Below, one piece after another: positions 9,126 to 17,092 of a stretch of 62,189 nucleotides of DNA (the stretch's first letter is position 1; every line of letters begins with the position of its first letter). A model generated the notes under the pieces. It made no database searches. It worked only from the letters and a program-made list of their open reading frames with translations, and was not told the DNA's origin. Source of the DNA: Bifidobacterium phasiani (lineage in GTDB: Bacteria > Actinomycetota > Actinomycetes > Actinomycetales > Bifidobacteriaceae). The translations under genes were made by a program, and so were the position numbers. The stretch lies in the NCBI RefSeq assembly GCF_019331775.1, contig NZ_JAHBBD010000018.1:1-62189 (forward strand). Direction: 5' to 3'.

Positions 9126-9803
9126 ATGCCGAGGGAATCGAAGCGGGCGCGCCTGGCGCGCATGCACGACGAGTACGCCATCCTGTGCGAGGTCTTCCCC
9201 GAGCCGCGCTGCGCGCTGGACTTCGAGACGCCGCTGCAGCTGCTGGTGGCCACCGTGCTCAGCGCGCAGACCACGGACCGGCGGGTCAACACCGTCACCC
9301 CCACGCTGTTCGCCGAGTACCCCGACGTCGAGGCGCTGGCCGCGGCCGACCCCGAGCGGGTCGAGGACATCATCCACCCGATCGGCTTCCACCACGCCAA
9401 GGCGCGCAACGTCATCGGGCTCGCGCGGCGGATCGTCGAGCGCTTCGGCGGCGAGGTGCCCTCCACGATGCAGGAGCTGGTCACGCTGCCGGGCGTGGGG
9501 CGCAAAACCGCCAACGTGGTGCTCGGCAACGCGTTCGGCGTCCCGGGATTCCCGGTGGACACGCACGTCATGCGCGTGACCGGGCGCCTGCGCTGGCGCG
9601 AGGACTGGGCCGCGGACCCGCCCGACCCGGTGCGCATCGAGCGCGAGATCACGGCGTGCTTCCCGCCCGGGGAGTGGACCGACCTGTCGCACCGGCTGAT
9701 CCTGCACGGGCGCGCCACCTGCCATGCGCGCAGGCCGGCGTGCGGCGGCTGCCCGCTGAGAGCGACCTGTCCAAGCGCCGAAAGCGGCATGGGCGTCTCC
9801 TAA
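9126..9803 (+). CDS. nth: Endonuclease III (DNA glycosylase/AP lyase)
   Basis: 225 residues. Base-excision repair enzyme removing oxidised pyrimidines and nicking at the abasic site. The helix-hairpin-helix LPGVGRKTAN contains the catalytic Lys127; the catalytic Asp is Asp145 in PVDTHVMR. The [4Fe-4S] cluster ligands are Cys199, Cys206, Cys209 and Cys215 (C-x6-C-x2-C-x5-C). Start ATG at 9126 lies 14 nt after the glnR-like stop with GAGGGG upstream. All key residues are present. Confidence 0.95.
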   Translation: MPRESKRARLARMHDEYAILCEVFPEPRCALDFETPLQLLVATVLSAQTTDRRVNTVTPTLFAEYPDVEALAAADPERVEDIIHPIGFHHAKARNVIGLARRIVERFGGEVPSTMQELVTLPGVGRKTANVVLGNAFGVPGFPVDTHVMRVTGRLRWREDWAADPPDPVRIEREITACFPPGEWTDLSHRLILHGRATCHARRPACGGCPLRATCPSAESGMGVS

Positions 9804-9865
9804 GAATTCATCGGTTTCTCCCCGGCGGCTCCCCGAACGCGTCCCCAGGACCCGGCATCTGCGGC

Positions 9866-9878
9866 TAGACTCGGAACC
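9866..9878 (+). promoter_or_regulatory. Leaderless promoter (-10 TAGACT) of the solute-binding protein gene
   Basis: TAGACT at 9866-9871 and then 7 nt to the ATG; no Shine-Dalgarno. Confidence 0.65.
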
Positions 9879-11411
9879 ATGCACGGAAACAGGAACGGTT
9901 CGCTGCGCAGGTGGGCGGTGTTCGTGGCGATCACGGCGGCGCTGGGGCTGCTGGTATGGCTCGGCTGGTCGGTGCTGCGGCACCGCGACCTGCTGCCAGA
10001 CGTCACCTCGGTGACCTCCGACTCGTCGGTCACCGTCGGTCTGGTCGGCGCGCCGTCGTCGCTCGACATCCGCACCGACGCGGACACGGCCGTCGAGCAG
10101 GCGCTGCTGGGCAACGTCTACGAGACGCTGGTCGCGCGCCAGCAGGACAACACGCTCTCCCCCGGGCTCGCCGAGCGCTGGGAGGTCTCCGAGGACGGGC
10201 TGACCTACACGTTCACGATCCGCGACGGCGTGCGCTTCTCGAACGGGGACGCGCTGGACGCCTCGGACGTGGTCTGGTCGCTGCAGCAGATCGTGCAGCA
10301 CGCCTACCAGGGCGCCGACGACCTGACGCGGCTCAGCGAGGTGAGCAACCCGGACGGCTCGACCGTCGTCGTCACGCTCAGCCGGCCCGATCCCAGGCTG
10401 CTGCGGTCGCTGGCCGGGCGGGCCGGCATCGTGTACGACGCCGAGGCCGACATCGACTACGGGCGGCAGGCCGTGGGCTCCGGCCCGTTCACCGTCGGGG
10501 ACTTCCGCACCGGCGTGAGCATCGGGCTGCGGCGCAACGACGCGTACTGGGGCGACCAGGCGGCGACCGCGACGATCACGCTGCGCTACTACGCCGACGA
10601 GGACGACATGGTGACGGCGCTGCACGACGGCGACGCGACGATGGCGGTGGCGCTGAGCGCGTCCACCGCGCAGACGCTGAGCGAGGACCCGACGCTGAAC
10701 GTCGCGGCCGGGCAGAGCCTGTCCAAGACGGTGCTCGCGTTCAACAACGACGCCGACTCCATCCTCTCCGACTCGCGCATGCGCCAGGCGCTGCGCTATC
10801 TGGTCGACAACGAGACGCTGGCCAACACCCAGCCCGGCGCCGCCGAGGCGCTGGGAGGCCCGATCGGCCCGCTCGACCCGGGCTACGAGGACCTGACCGG
10901 CCTGTTCCCGCACGACGTGGACCAGGGCGCGGCGCTCGCCTCGTACTTCGGCACCGGCTACTACAACAACGGCCTGCGCCTGGTCGTGCAGGAGCGCCAC
11001 CAGGACCTCGCCGAGGCGATCGAGACGCAGATCGAGCAGGGCGGCGTGCCGGTCACGGTGCAGGTGCTCGACGAGGCCGACTACCGGACGACCATCGACG
11101 CGCGGCAGTTCGACATGACGATCATGACGGTGACCGGCGACGACACCGCCGACGCGTACGCCGACCCCTCGTCGTTCTCCCACTACACCGACGCCGTCGC
11201 CCAGGAGCAGTACGACGCGGCGACCTCCGCCGCCAACGAGGCGGACTACATCAGCGGCATGGCGGCGTTCGCGCGGACCGTCAGCCAGGACGCGGCCAGC
11301 GACTGGCTGTACTCCTGCAACTCGTACGTGGCGGCCAAGCCCCGGCTGACCGGATACCCGACCAACATGGTCGAGTCCTGGCTGCCGCTGTCCGGCGTGA
11401 CGCTCGGCTAG
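9879..11411 (+). CDS. ABC transporter substrate-binding protein, family 5 (peptide/nickel type)
   Basis: 510 residues. SBP_bac_5 fold: NVYETLVARQQDN, GLAERWEVSEDGLTYTFTIRDGVRFSNGDAL and DVVWSLQQI match the conserved N-terminal lobe of DppA/OppA-like proteins. There is no lipobox Cys; a single transmembrane segment at about residues 12-34 would anchor it as a membrane-tethered rather than lipid-modified receptor. No permease or ATPase genes are adjacent, so it is an orphan component. Ligand (oligopeptide or other) cannot be told. Starts leaderless, and the next gene valS begins 44 nt later from its own promoter. Confidence 0.85.
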   Translation: MHGNRNGSLRRWAVFVAITAALGLLVWLGWSVLRHRDLLPDVTSVTSDSSVTVGLVGAPSSLDIRTDADTAVEQALLGNVYETLVARQQDNTLSPGLAERWEVSEDGLTYTFTIRDGVRFSNGDALDASDVVWSLQQIVQHAYQGADDLTRLSEVSNPDGSTVVVTLSRPDPRLLRSLAGRAGIVYDAEADIDYGRQAVGSGPFTVGDFRTGVSIGLRRNDAYWGDQAATATITLRYYADEDDMVTALHDGDATMAVALSASTAQTLSEDPTLNVAAGQSLSKTVLAFNNDADSILSDSRMRQALRYLVDNETLANTQPGAAEALGGPIGPLDPGYEDLTGLFPHDVDQGAALASYFGTGYYNNGLRLVVQERHQDLAEAIETQIEQGGVPVTVQVLDEADYRTTIDARQFDMTIMTVTGDDTADAYADPSSFSHYTDAVAQEQYDAATSAANEADYISGMAAFARTVSQDAASDWLYSCNSYVAAKPRLTGYPTNMVESWLPLSGVTLG

Positions 11412-11441
11412 CCCGCCGGGGCCGTTGTCACAACGGATTTC

Positions 11442-11454
11442 TAGACTAGCCCTT
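11442..11454 (+). promoter_or_regulatory. Leaderless promoter of valS (-10 TAGACT)
   Basis: TAGACT at 11442-11447 followed by exactly 7 nt and the ATG at 11455; no Shine-Dalgarno and no T-box leader. Confidence 0.65.
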
Positions 11455-14190
11455 ATGACTGAGAGCCAAGACAACATCATCAACGCGCATCTGACGCCCC
11501 TGCCCGACAAGGTGGGCGTCGACGGCCTCGAGGACAAGTGGCGCGGCGTCTGGGACGGCACCGGCGTCTACAGGTTCCGGGGCACCCGCGACCGCAAGGC
11601 CGTGTACTCCATCGACACCCCGCCGCCCACGGTGTCCGGGTCGCTGCATGTGGGCCATGTGTTCTCCTACACGCACACCGACGTGGTGGCCCGCTACAAG
11701 CGCATGCGCGGCTACGACGTGTTCTACCCGATGGGCTGGGACGACAACGGCCTGCCCACCGAGCGCCGCGTGCAGAACTACTACGGCGTGCGCGTGGACA
11801 CGTCGCTGAAGTACGATCCCGACTTCAAGCCCCCGTTCGAGGGCACCGACGGCAAGAAGATCGACGCCAAGGACCAGGTGCCGATCAGCCGCAAGAACTT
11901 CATCGAGCTGTGCGAGCGGCTGACCGCCCAGGACGAGCGGCAGTTCGAGGCGCTGTGGCGCAAGCTCGGCCTGTCGATCGACTGGTCGCAGACCTACCAC
12001 ACCATCGGCGAGCACCCGCAGCGCGTCGCGCAGAAGGCGTTCCTGCGCAACCTGGCGCGCGGCGAGGCCTACCAGCAGGAGGCCCCGGGTCTGTGGGACG
12101 TGACGTTCCAGACCGCGGTGGCCCAGGCCGAGCTCGAGTCGCGCGAGTACCCCGGCTTCTACCACAAGGTGGCGTTCCACTTCGAGGACGGCACCCCGAT
12201 CTACATCGAGACGACCCGCCCCGAGCTGCTCGCGGCCTGCACCTCGCTGATCGCGAACCCGGACGACGAGCGCTACCGGCCGTACTTCGGCCAGTACGTC
12301 TACTCCCCGCTGTTCAAGGTCAGGGTGCCGATCCTCGCGCACCCGGCCGCCGAGATGGACAAGGGCGCCGGCATCGCCATGTGCTGCACCTTCGGCGACG
12401 TGACCGACGTGCAGTGGTGGCGCGACCTGAACCTGCCGCTGCGTTCGATCATCCAGCGCAACGGCCGCATCGTCATGGACGTCCCGGACTGGATCGAGGA
12501 CGAGGCCGGCCGCGAGCTGTTCGCGCGGACCGCCGGCAAGACCACGTTCTCGGCGCGCAAGATCGTCGTCGACGCGCTGCGCGAGTCCGGCGACCTGGAC
12601 GGCGAGCCGACCCCGACCACGCGTATGACGAACTTCTACGAGAAGGGCGACAAGCCGCTCGAGATCGTCACCTCGCGCCAGTGGTACCTGAAGAACGGCG
12701 GCACCGACGCCAAGCTGAACGCCGAGCTCATCGAGCGCGGCCGCGAGCTCGAGTTCCACCCCGACTTCATGCGCGTGCGCTACGAGAACTGGGTGAACGG
12801 CCTGAACGGCGACTGGCTGATCTCCCGCCAGCGCTTCTTCGGCGTGCCGTTCCCGCTGTGGTACCCGGTCAAGGCCGACGGCACCCCGGACTACGACCAC
12901 CCGATCACGCCGGGCGAGGACCGCCTGCCGATCGACCCGACGACCGACGTGCCGGAGGGCTACGACGAGTCGCAGCGCGACGTGCCCGGCGGCTTCACCG
13001 CCGAGCCGGACATCATGGACACCTGGGCGACCTCCTCGCTCACCCCGCAGATCGTGACCCGCTGGGAGGAGCCCGGCGAGGAGAACCAGGCGCTGTTCCG
13101 CGCCACGTTCCCGATGGACCTGCGCCCGCAGGGCCAGGACATCATCCGCACCTGGCTGTTCTCGACCGTCGACCGCGCGCATCTGGAGAACGGCTGCCTG
13201 CCGTGGGCGCACGCGACGCTGTCGGGCTGGATCCTCGACCCCGACCACAAGAAGATGTCGAAGTCGAAGGGCAACGTGGTCGTGCCGAACGAGCCGATCG
13301 ACAAGTTCGGCGCCGACGCGGTGCGCTACTGGGCCGCCTCCGCCAAGCTCGGCCTCGACGCCACCTACGACGAGGGGCAGATGAAGATCGGCCGCCGCCT
13401 GGCCATCAAGCTGCTCAACGCCACCAAGTTCGCGCTGGCGATCGGCCGCGAGGACGAGAGCCACCACGTCGGCGAGGCCGCCTCGGCCGCGTGGGACCCG
13501 GCCGACGTGACCAACCCGCTCGACCGCGCGATGATGGCCAAGATGACCCTGGTGGTGCGCCAGGCCACCAAGGCGCTCGACGAGTACGAGCACGCCAAGG
13601 CGCTGGAGACCATCGAGAGCTTCTTCTGGCAGTTCTGCGACGACTACATCGAGCTGGTGAAGAACCGCGCCTACGGCACCCCGGACGCCTCCGGAGCCGC
13701 GCCGGCCGAGGCCGACGTGCGTTCGGCCCGCACCACGCTGGGCCTGGCGCTCGACGCGTTCGCCCGCCTGTTCGCGCCGTACCTGCCCTACGCCGCCGAG
13801 GAGGTGTGGAGCTGGATGCACGAGGGCGAGGGCTCGGTGCACCGCGCCGCATGGCCCGACGCGGCCGTCTACGCGCAGGCCGCCGGCGACGCCGCTCCGG
13901 ACACGCTCGATTGGGCCGGCAAGGCTCTGGCCGAGCTGCGCCGCATCAAGTCGGAGGCGAAGGTCTCGATGAAGACCCCGATCCTCGGCGCGACGCTGGC
14001 CGCCGGCGCCGACGGCGTGCGGGCGATCCGCTCCGTGATCGACGACGTCGCGCAGGCCGGCCGCGTGACGGGCCGCATCGACCTGGTGGAGAGGGAGGTC
14101 GCCGACGACGCCTCCGCCGAGGAGGCCGGGCGCGTGACCGTCGAGAGCAGCGAGCTCGGCGAGCCGCCCGCCAGGAAGCCGAAGCGCTGA
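11455..14190 (+). CDS. valS: Valyl-tRNA synthetase
   Basis: 911 residues, class I synthetase charging tRNA-Val. The HIGH motif is HVGH at residues 65-68 (SGSLHVGHVF); the KMSKS motif is KKMSKSKGNVVV near residue 600. Between them are the CP1 editing domain and the WPMGWDDNGLP-type region (YPMGWDDNGLPTERRVQ). The C-terminal anticodon-binding domain is present; the usual terminal coiled-coil arm is short, ending in a basic ARKPKR tail. The start is fixed by the leaderless promoter. Monocistronic, with a strong terminator. Confidence 0.97.
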   Translation: MTESQDNIINAHLTPLPDKVGVDGLEDKWRGVWDGTGVYRFRGTRDRKAVYSIDTPPPTVSGSLHVGHVFSYTHTDVVARYKRMRGYDVFYPMGWDDNGLPTERRVQNYYGVRVDTSLKYDPDFKPPFEGTDGKKIDAKDQVPISRKNFIELCERLTAQDERQFEALWRKLGLSIDWSQTYHTIGEHPQRVAQKAFLRNLARGEAYQQEAPGLWDVTFQTAVAQAELESREYPGFYHKVAFHFEDGTPIYIETTRPELLAACTSLIANPDDERYRPYFGQYVYSPLFKVRVPILAHPAAEMDKGAGIAMCCTFGDVTDVQWWRDLNLPLRSIIQRNGRIVMDVPDWIEDEAGRELFARTAGKTTFSARKIVVDALRESGDLDGEPTPTTRMTNFYEKGDKPLEIVTSRQWYLKNGGTDAKLNAELIERGRELEFHPDFMRVRYENWVNGLNGDWLISRQRFFGVPFPLWYPVKADGTPDYDHPITPGEDRLPIDPTTDVPEGYDESQRDVPGGFTAEPDIMDTWATSSLTPQIVTRWEEPGEENQALFRATFPMDLRPQGQDIIRTWLFSTVDRAHLENGCLPWAHATLSGWILDPDHKKMSKSKGNVVVPNEPIDKFGADAVRYWAASAKLGLDATYDEGQMKIGRRLAIKLLNATKFALAIGREDESHHVGEAASAAWDPADVTNPLDRAMMAKMTLVVRQATKALDEYEHAKALETIESFFWQFCDDYIELVKNRAYGTPDASGAAPAEADVRSARTTLGLALDAFARLFAPYLPYAAEEVWSWMHEGEGSVHRAAWPDAAVYAQAAGDAAPDTLDWAGKALAELRRIKSEAKVSMKTPILGATLAAGADGVRAIRSVIDDVAQAGRVTGRIDLVEREVADDASAEEAGRVTVESSELGEPPARKPKR

Positions 14191-14210
14191 CGCCGGCGCA
14201 GGCCGTATAA

Positions 14211-14258
14211 CGAGCAAGGCCGTACGCCCCGGGACGCCCGGGCGTACGGCCTTGCTCG
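14211..14258. terminator. Bidirectional hairpin between valS and chorismate mutase
   Basis: A 19-bp perfect stem (14211-14229 with 14240-14258) and 10-nt loop. The T-tract is weak, but it sits between two convergent genes and probably serves both. Confidence 0.7.
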
Positions 14259-14287
14259 CATATACGGGGGATCAGGTCATGCGGGAA

Positions 14288-14680
14288 TCAGGCGAAGACG
14301 TCGAGGACGCCGGGGTCGCCGCCGGCGTCGGCGATGCGCTGGTGGCGCTTCTTCGCCTCGGTCACCACGAACTCCCGGTAGATCTCGGCGATCTCCGGGT
14401 CGAGGCCGGCCTCGACGGCGAGGCGGCGCAGACGCTCGATCTGGTACGCCTCGCGCTGGTGGTCGGCCGGCGCGAACCCGGCGCGCGCCTTGAGCACCCC
14501 CACCTGCGACGTGTACTTGAACCGCTCGGCCAGCAGCGCCACGACCGCCATGTCGACGTTGTCGATGGACTGGCGTAGCTGCCTGATCCTCGCGACCTCC
14601 GAGGCCACCTCGGGGTGGGCCGCGGCCTCGGCCGCGTCGATGGTCGTGTCCTTCCAGTCACCGCTGTCGTTATCGCTCAT
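14288..14680 (-). CDS. Chorismate mutase, AroQ class
   Basis: 130 residues. Converts chorismate to prephenate in Phe/Tyr synthesis. The alpha-helical AroQ pattern is present: IRQLRQSIDNVDMAVVALLAERF, KARAGFAPADHQREAYQIERL and YREFVVTEAKKRHQRI, including the conserved Arg/Lys ligands. Free-standing; no prephenate dehydratase or dehydrogenase fused or adjacent. On the minus strand TAGTCT lies 6 nt before the ATG (14687-14692), so it is probably leaderless. Convergent with valS, followed upstream by the lrp-type gene in the same direction. Confidence 0.9.
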   Translation of the reverse strand: MSDNDSGDWKDTTIDAAEAAAHPEVASEVARIRQLRQSIDNVDMAVVALLAERFKYTSQVGVLKARAGFAPADHQREAYQIERLRRLAVEAGLDPEIAEIYREFVVTEAKKRHQRIADAGGDPGVLDVFA

Positions 14681-14726
14681 GCCACCAGACTACCGCACCA
14701 CCCCCGCGGCCCGCGGCAGCGGCCGG

Positions 14727-15209
14727 TCAGCGCGTGAAGTACGTCTGCAGGATCATCGTGGTCTCGGTGCTCACCGGGACCGTGCGGTGGATCAGGTTGA
14801 GCAGCTCCTCGAGCTTGGTCGGCGAGGCCACGCGGACCACCAGCATGAAGCTCGGCGCCCCGGCGATCGAATAGCATGACAGGATGCCGGGGATGCCCTC
14901 GAGCTTCTCCGGGATCGAGGCCTCCTCGCTGTAGTCGAGCGGCGTGACCGCCACGAACGCGCCGATCGGCAGGCCGCGCATCTCCTGGTCCACCACGGCC
15001 CGGTACCCCTTGATCGCCCCGCGTCGCTCCAGCTTCTGCACGCGCGACTGCACGGCGGACACGGACAGCCCGGCCGCCTCGGACAGCTCCGAGAGCGTGG
15101 CCCGCCCGTCGGCCTCCAGCAGGTCGAGGATCAGGACGTCGGTGGCGTCGATGGACGCGCCCCCGCGACCGCCGCCCTCGCCGCCGGCGCCGTTGTTCGA
15201 TGCGCTCAT
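14727..15209 (-). CDS. Lrp/AsnC family transcriptional regulator
   Basis: 160 residues. N-terminal Gly-rich tail, then the HTH (ILDLLEADGRATLSELSEAAGLSVSAVQSRVQKLERRG) and the C-terminal RAM ligand-binding domain (GAFVAVTPLDYSE, GILSCYSIAGAPSFMLVVRV). These proteins sense amino acids and often control the gene next door. The start at 15209 follows GAGGAA. It is divergent from the aminotransferase at 15436, across an unusually AT-rich 230-bp region: the natural target, by inference. Confidence 0.9.
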   Translation of the reverse strand: MSASNNGAGGEGGGRGGASIDATDVLILDLLEADGRATLSELSEAAGLSVSAVQSRVQKLERRGAIKGYRAVVDQEMRGLPIGAFVAVTPLDYSEEASIPEKLEGIPGILSCYSIAGAPSFMLVVRVASPTKLEELLNLIHRTVPVSTETTMILQTYFTR

Positions 15210-15363
15210 TGGTTCCTCCCCTTCCGATGTTCGGCGCAATCATACGCCGCACCGCATATGTCGTTCCCATCCATCAGCTTACCCGATTGCCGCGGACCGT
15301 CGTGGACGTCGCGGCGCCGCCGCGCGCGGCACATGGGGCCGATGGGGCGCGGAGTGTCCCCCA

Positions 15364-15392
15364 TTGACGCACTATGCAATATTTTTTATGAT
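15364..15392 (+). promoter_or_regulatory. Sigma70-type promoter of the aminotransferase
   Basis: TTGACG (15364-15369), 17-bp spacer, TATGAT (15387-15392), close to consensus. It lies in a block (about 15370-15425) far richer in A/T than its surroundings, typical of an Lrp-type operator region. Confidence 0.75.
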
Positions 15393-15435
15393 AATTTTTG
15401 GTTTAATCGAATATTTTACTTTTCGGAGGTGGATT

Positions 15436-16701
15436 GTGCAGAAATTATCAACAAGCGCGCTGAACATTCCCCGGTCCGGCATCCGCGACGTCTTCGACCG
15501 CGTGGACGCGGTGCCCGACGTCATCTCGCTGTGCGTCGGCGAGCCGAGCGTCACCGCGGCACCGCACATCGTCGAGGCGGCCTGCCGGTCCATCCGCGAG
15601 GGCATGACCACCTACACCAACGTGCTCGGCATCCCGGAGTTCCGCGCCGCGGCCGCCGACTACACCCGGCGCGTCAAGGGGCTGCGCTACGACCCGGACG
15701 CCGAGGTCCAGGCCGTCGACGGCGCGACCATCGGGCTGTACCTGGCGCTCAAGGCCGTCGTCGACCCCGGCGACGAGGTCGTCATCCCCGCGCCGTACTT
15801 CACCTCGTACGCGGCGGAGGTCATGCTGTGCGGCGGCGTGCCGGTGCCCGTGGCGCTGCGCCCCGAGCACGGCATGCGCGTGAACGCCGACGACATTGCA
15901 AGCGCGGTCACGCCGCGCACGCGCGCCGTCATCATCAACTCGCCGGGCAACCCGACCGGCGCGGTCACCACGGCGGCCGAACTGGCCCGGATCGGCGAGG
16001 TCTGCCGCCGGCACGGCCTGTGGGCCGTCTCGGACGAGGTGTACCACCCGTTCGTGTTCGACGAGGACGCCGCGGCCCCGGCCGCCGGCGGCACGGACGG
16101 CGCGGACGGCGCGTGGCGCCCGGCAATCCCGGCGGCGCCGTCGATCGCGGCCGTCCCCGGCATGCGCGAGCGCACGATCATCGTCGAAAGCCTGTCGAAG
16201 ACCTTCGCGATGACCGGCTGGCGCATCGGCTACCTGCTCGCCCCCGCCGCGGTCATCGAGCAGACCAGCAAGATCGCCGAGCTCATGCACTCCTCGGTGA
16301 ACTCGACCGCCCAGTACGGCGGCGCGGCCGCGCTCGCCGGGCCGCTCGACCCGATCGTCGCGATGCGCGAGGACTACCGCGCCAAACGCGGCATCGTCCT
16401 GGACGGGCTGGAGGGCTGCGAGGCGCTGCGCCCGACCGCGCCGCAGGGCGCGTTCTACGTGTTCGCGGACGTGCGCCCGACCGGGCTGGACGACGAGACG
16501 TTCGCCGAGCGCCTGCTGCGCGAGGAGCGCGTCGCCGTGGTGCCGGGCCGCGCGTTCGGCGACGAGGGCGCGGGGTTCGTGCGGCTGTCGTACGCGGGCG
16601 ACGCCGCCGAGCTGCGCGAGGGCGTGCGCCGCATGCGCGCGTTCGCCGAGCGCGCCGCGGCCCGCCGCACCACACGCCGCGACCTGGCGCCGGTCGCCTG
16701 A
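15436..16701 (+). CDS. PLP-dependent aminotransferase, class I/II
   Basis: 421 residues from a GTG start (15436) with GGAGG upstream. Fold-type I aminotransferase: substrate/PLP motifs INSPGNPTGAV, VSDEVYHPFVF and the Schiff-base Lys in VESLSKTFAMTGWRIGY. The family covers aspartate, alanine and aromatic aminotransferases; the substrate is not certain. An Ala/Gly-rich insertion (AAAPAAGGTDGADGAWR) sits between the EVY segment and the PLP Lys. Divergent from an Lrp-type regulator, which supports a role in amino-acid (for example alanine or aspartate) balance. Confidence 0.9.
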   Translation: MQKLSTSALNIPRSGIRDVFDRVDAVPDVISLCVGEPSVTAAPHIVEAACRSIREGMTTYTNVLGIPEFRAAAADYTRRVKGLRYDPDAEVQAVDGATIGLYLALKAVVDPGDEVVIPAPYFTSYAAEVMLCGGVPVPVALRPEHGMRVNADDIASAVTPRTRAVIINSPGNPTGAVTTAAELARIGEVCRRHGLWAVSDEVYHPFVFDEDAAAPAAGGTDGADGAWRPAIPAAPSIAAVPGMRERTIIVESLSKTFAMTGWRIGYLLAPAAVIEQTSKIAELMHSSVNSTAQYGGAAALAGPLDPIVAMREDYRAKRGIVLDGLEGCEALRPTAPQGAFYVFADVRPTGLDDETFAERLLREERVAVVPGRAFGDEGAGFVRLSYAGDAAELREGVRRMRAFAERAAARRTTRRDLAPVA

Positions 16702-17012
16702 GCCGACCAAGCCTCTCGGTATCCGTCTGCGACCCGTCCGAGCCCGGCTGAGCTCGTCCGAGCCAGCCTGAGCCTACCGGTATCCATCCGAACCCGCTTG
16801 AGCCCGTCCGAGCCCGTCTGTGACCCGCGACGGGGCCGAGAGACGGGACGCCCCGCCGCGGCCGTCCCGTCTCGGTCGCACCGGCTGGGCTGCTTCGTCT
16901 CGACCGCGGCATATCCGGCCACGTCGCCCCGGCCGCACCATCTCGACTACACCACATCCGGCCACATCACCTCCGGCCACGTCGCCCCGGCGCGCCGTCC
17001 CCGGCCATCCCG
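16702..17012. other. Gene-free interval with degenerate short repeats
   Basis: 310 bp between the aminotransferase and the rho terminator. It holds loose repeats of a cgtccgagccc unit (16730-16820), a bulged hairpin at 16836-16875 that may end the aminotransferase transcript, and a direct repeat of 19 bp (16914-16932 and 16972-16990). No gene. Confidence 0.5.
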
Positions 17013-17061
17013 AAAAACGGAACGACCCGTGCCCCACAATCGTGGGGCACGGGTCGTTCCG
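17013..17061 (-). terminator. Intrinsic terminator of rho
   Basis: Nineteen-bp stem (17018-17036 with 17043-17061) followed on the minus strand by TTTTT (plus-strand AAAAA 17013-17017). The rho gene itself thus ends at a Rho-independent site. Confidence 0.9.
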
Positions 17062-17092
17062 TCGCCGGCCGGCGCTTCCGCCGGCGGACGGG

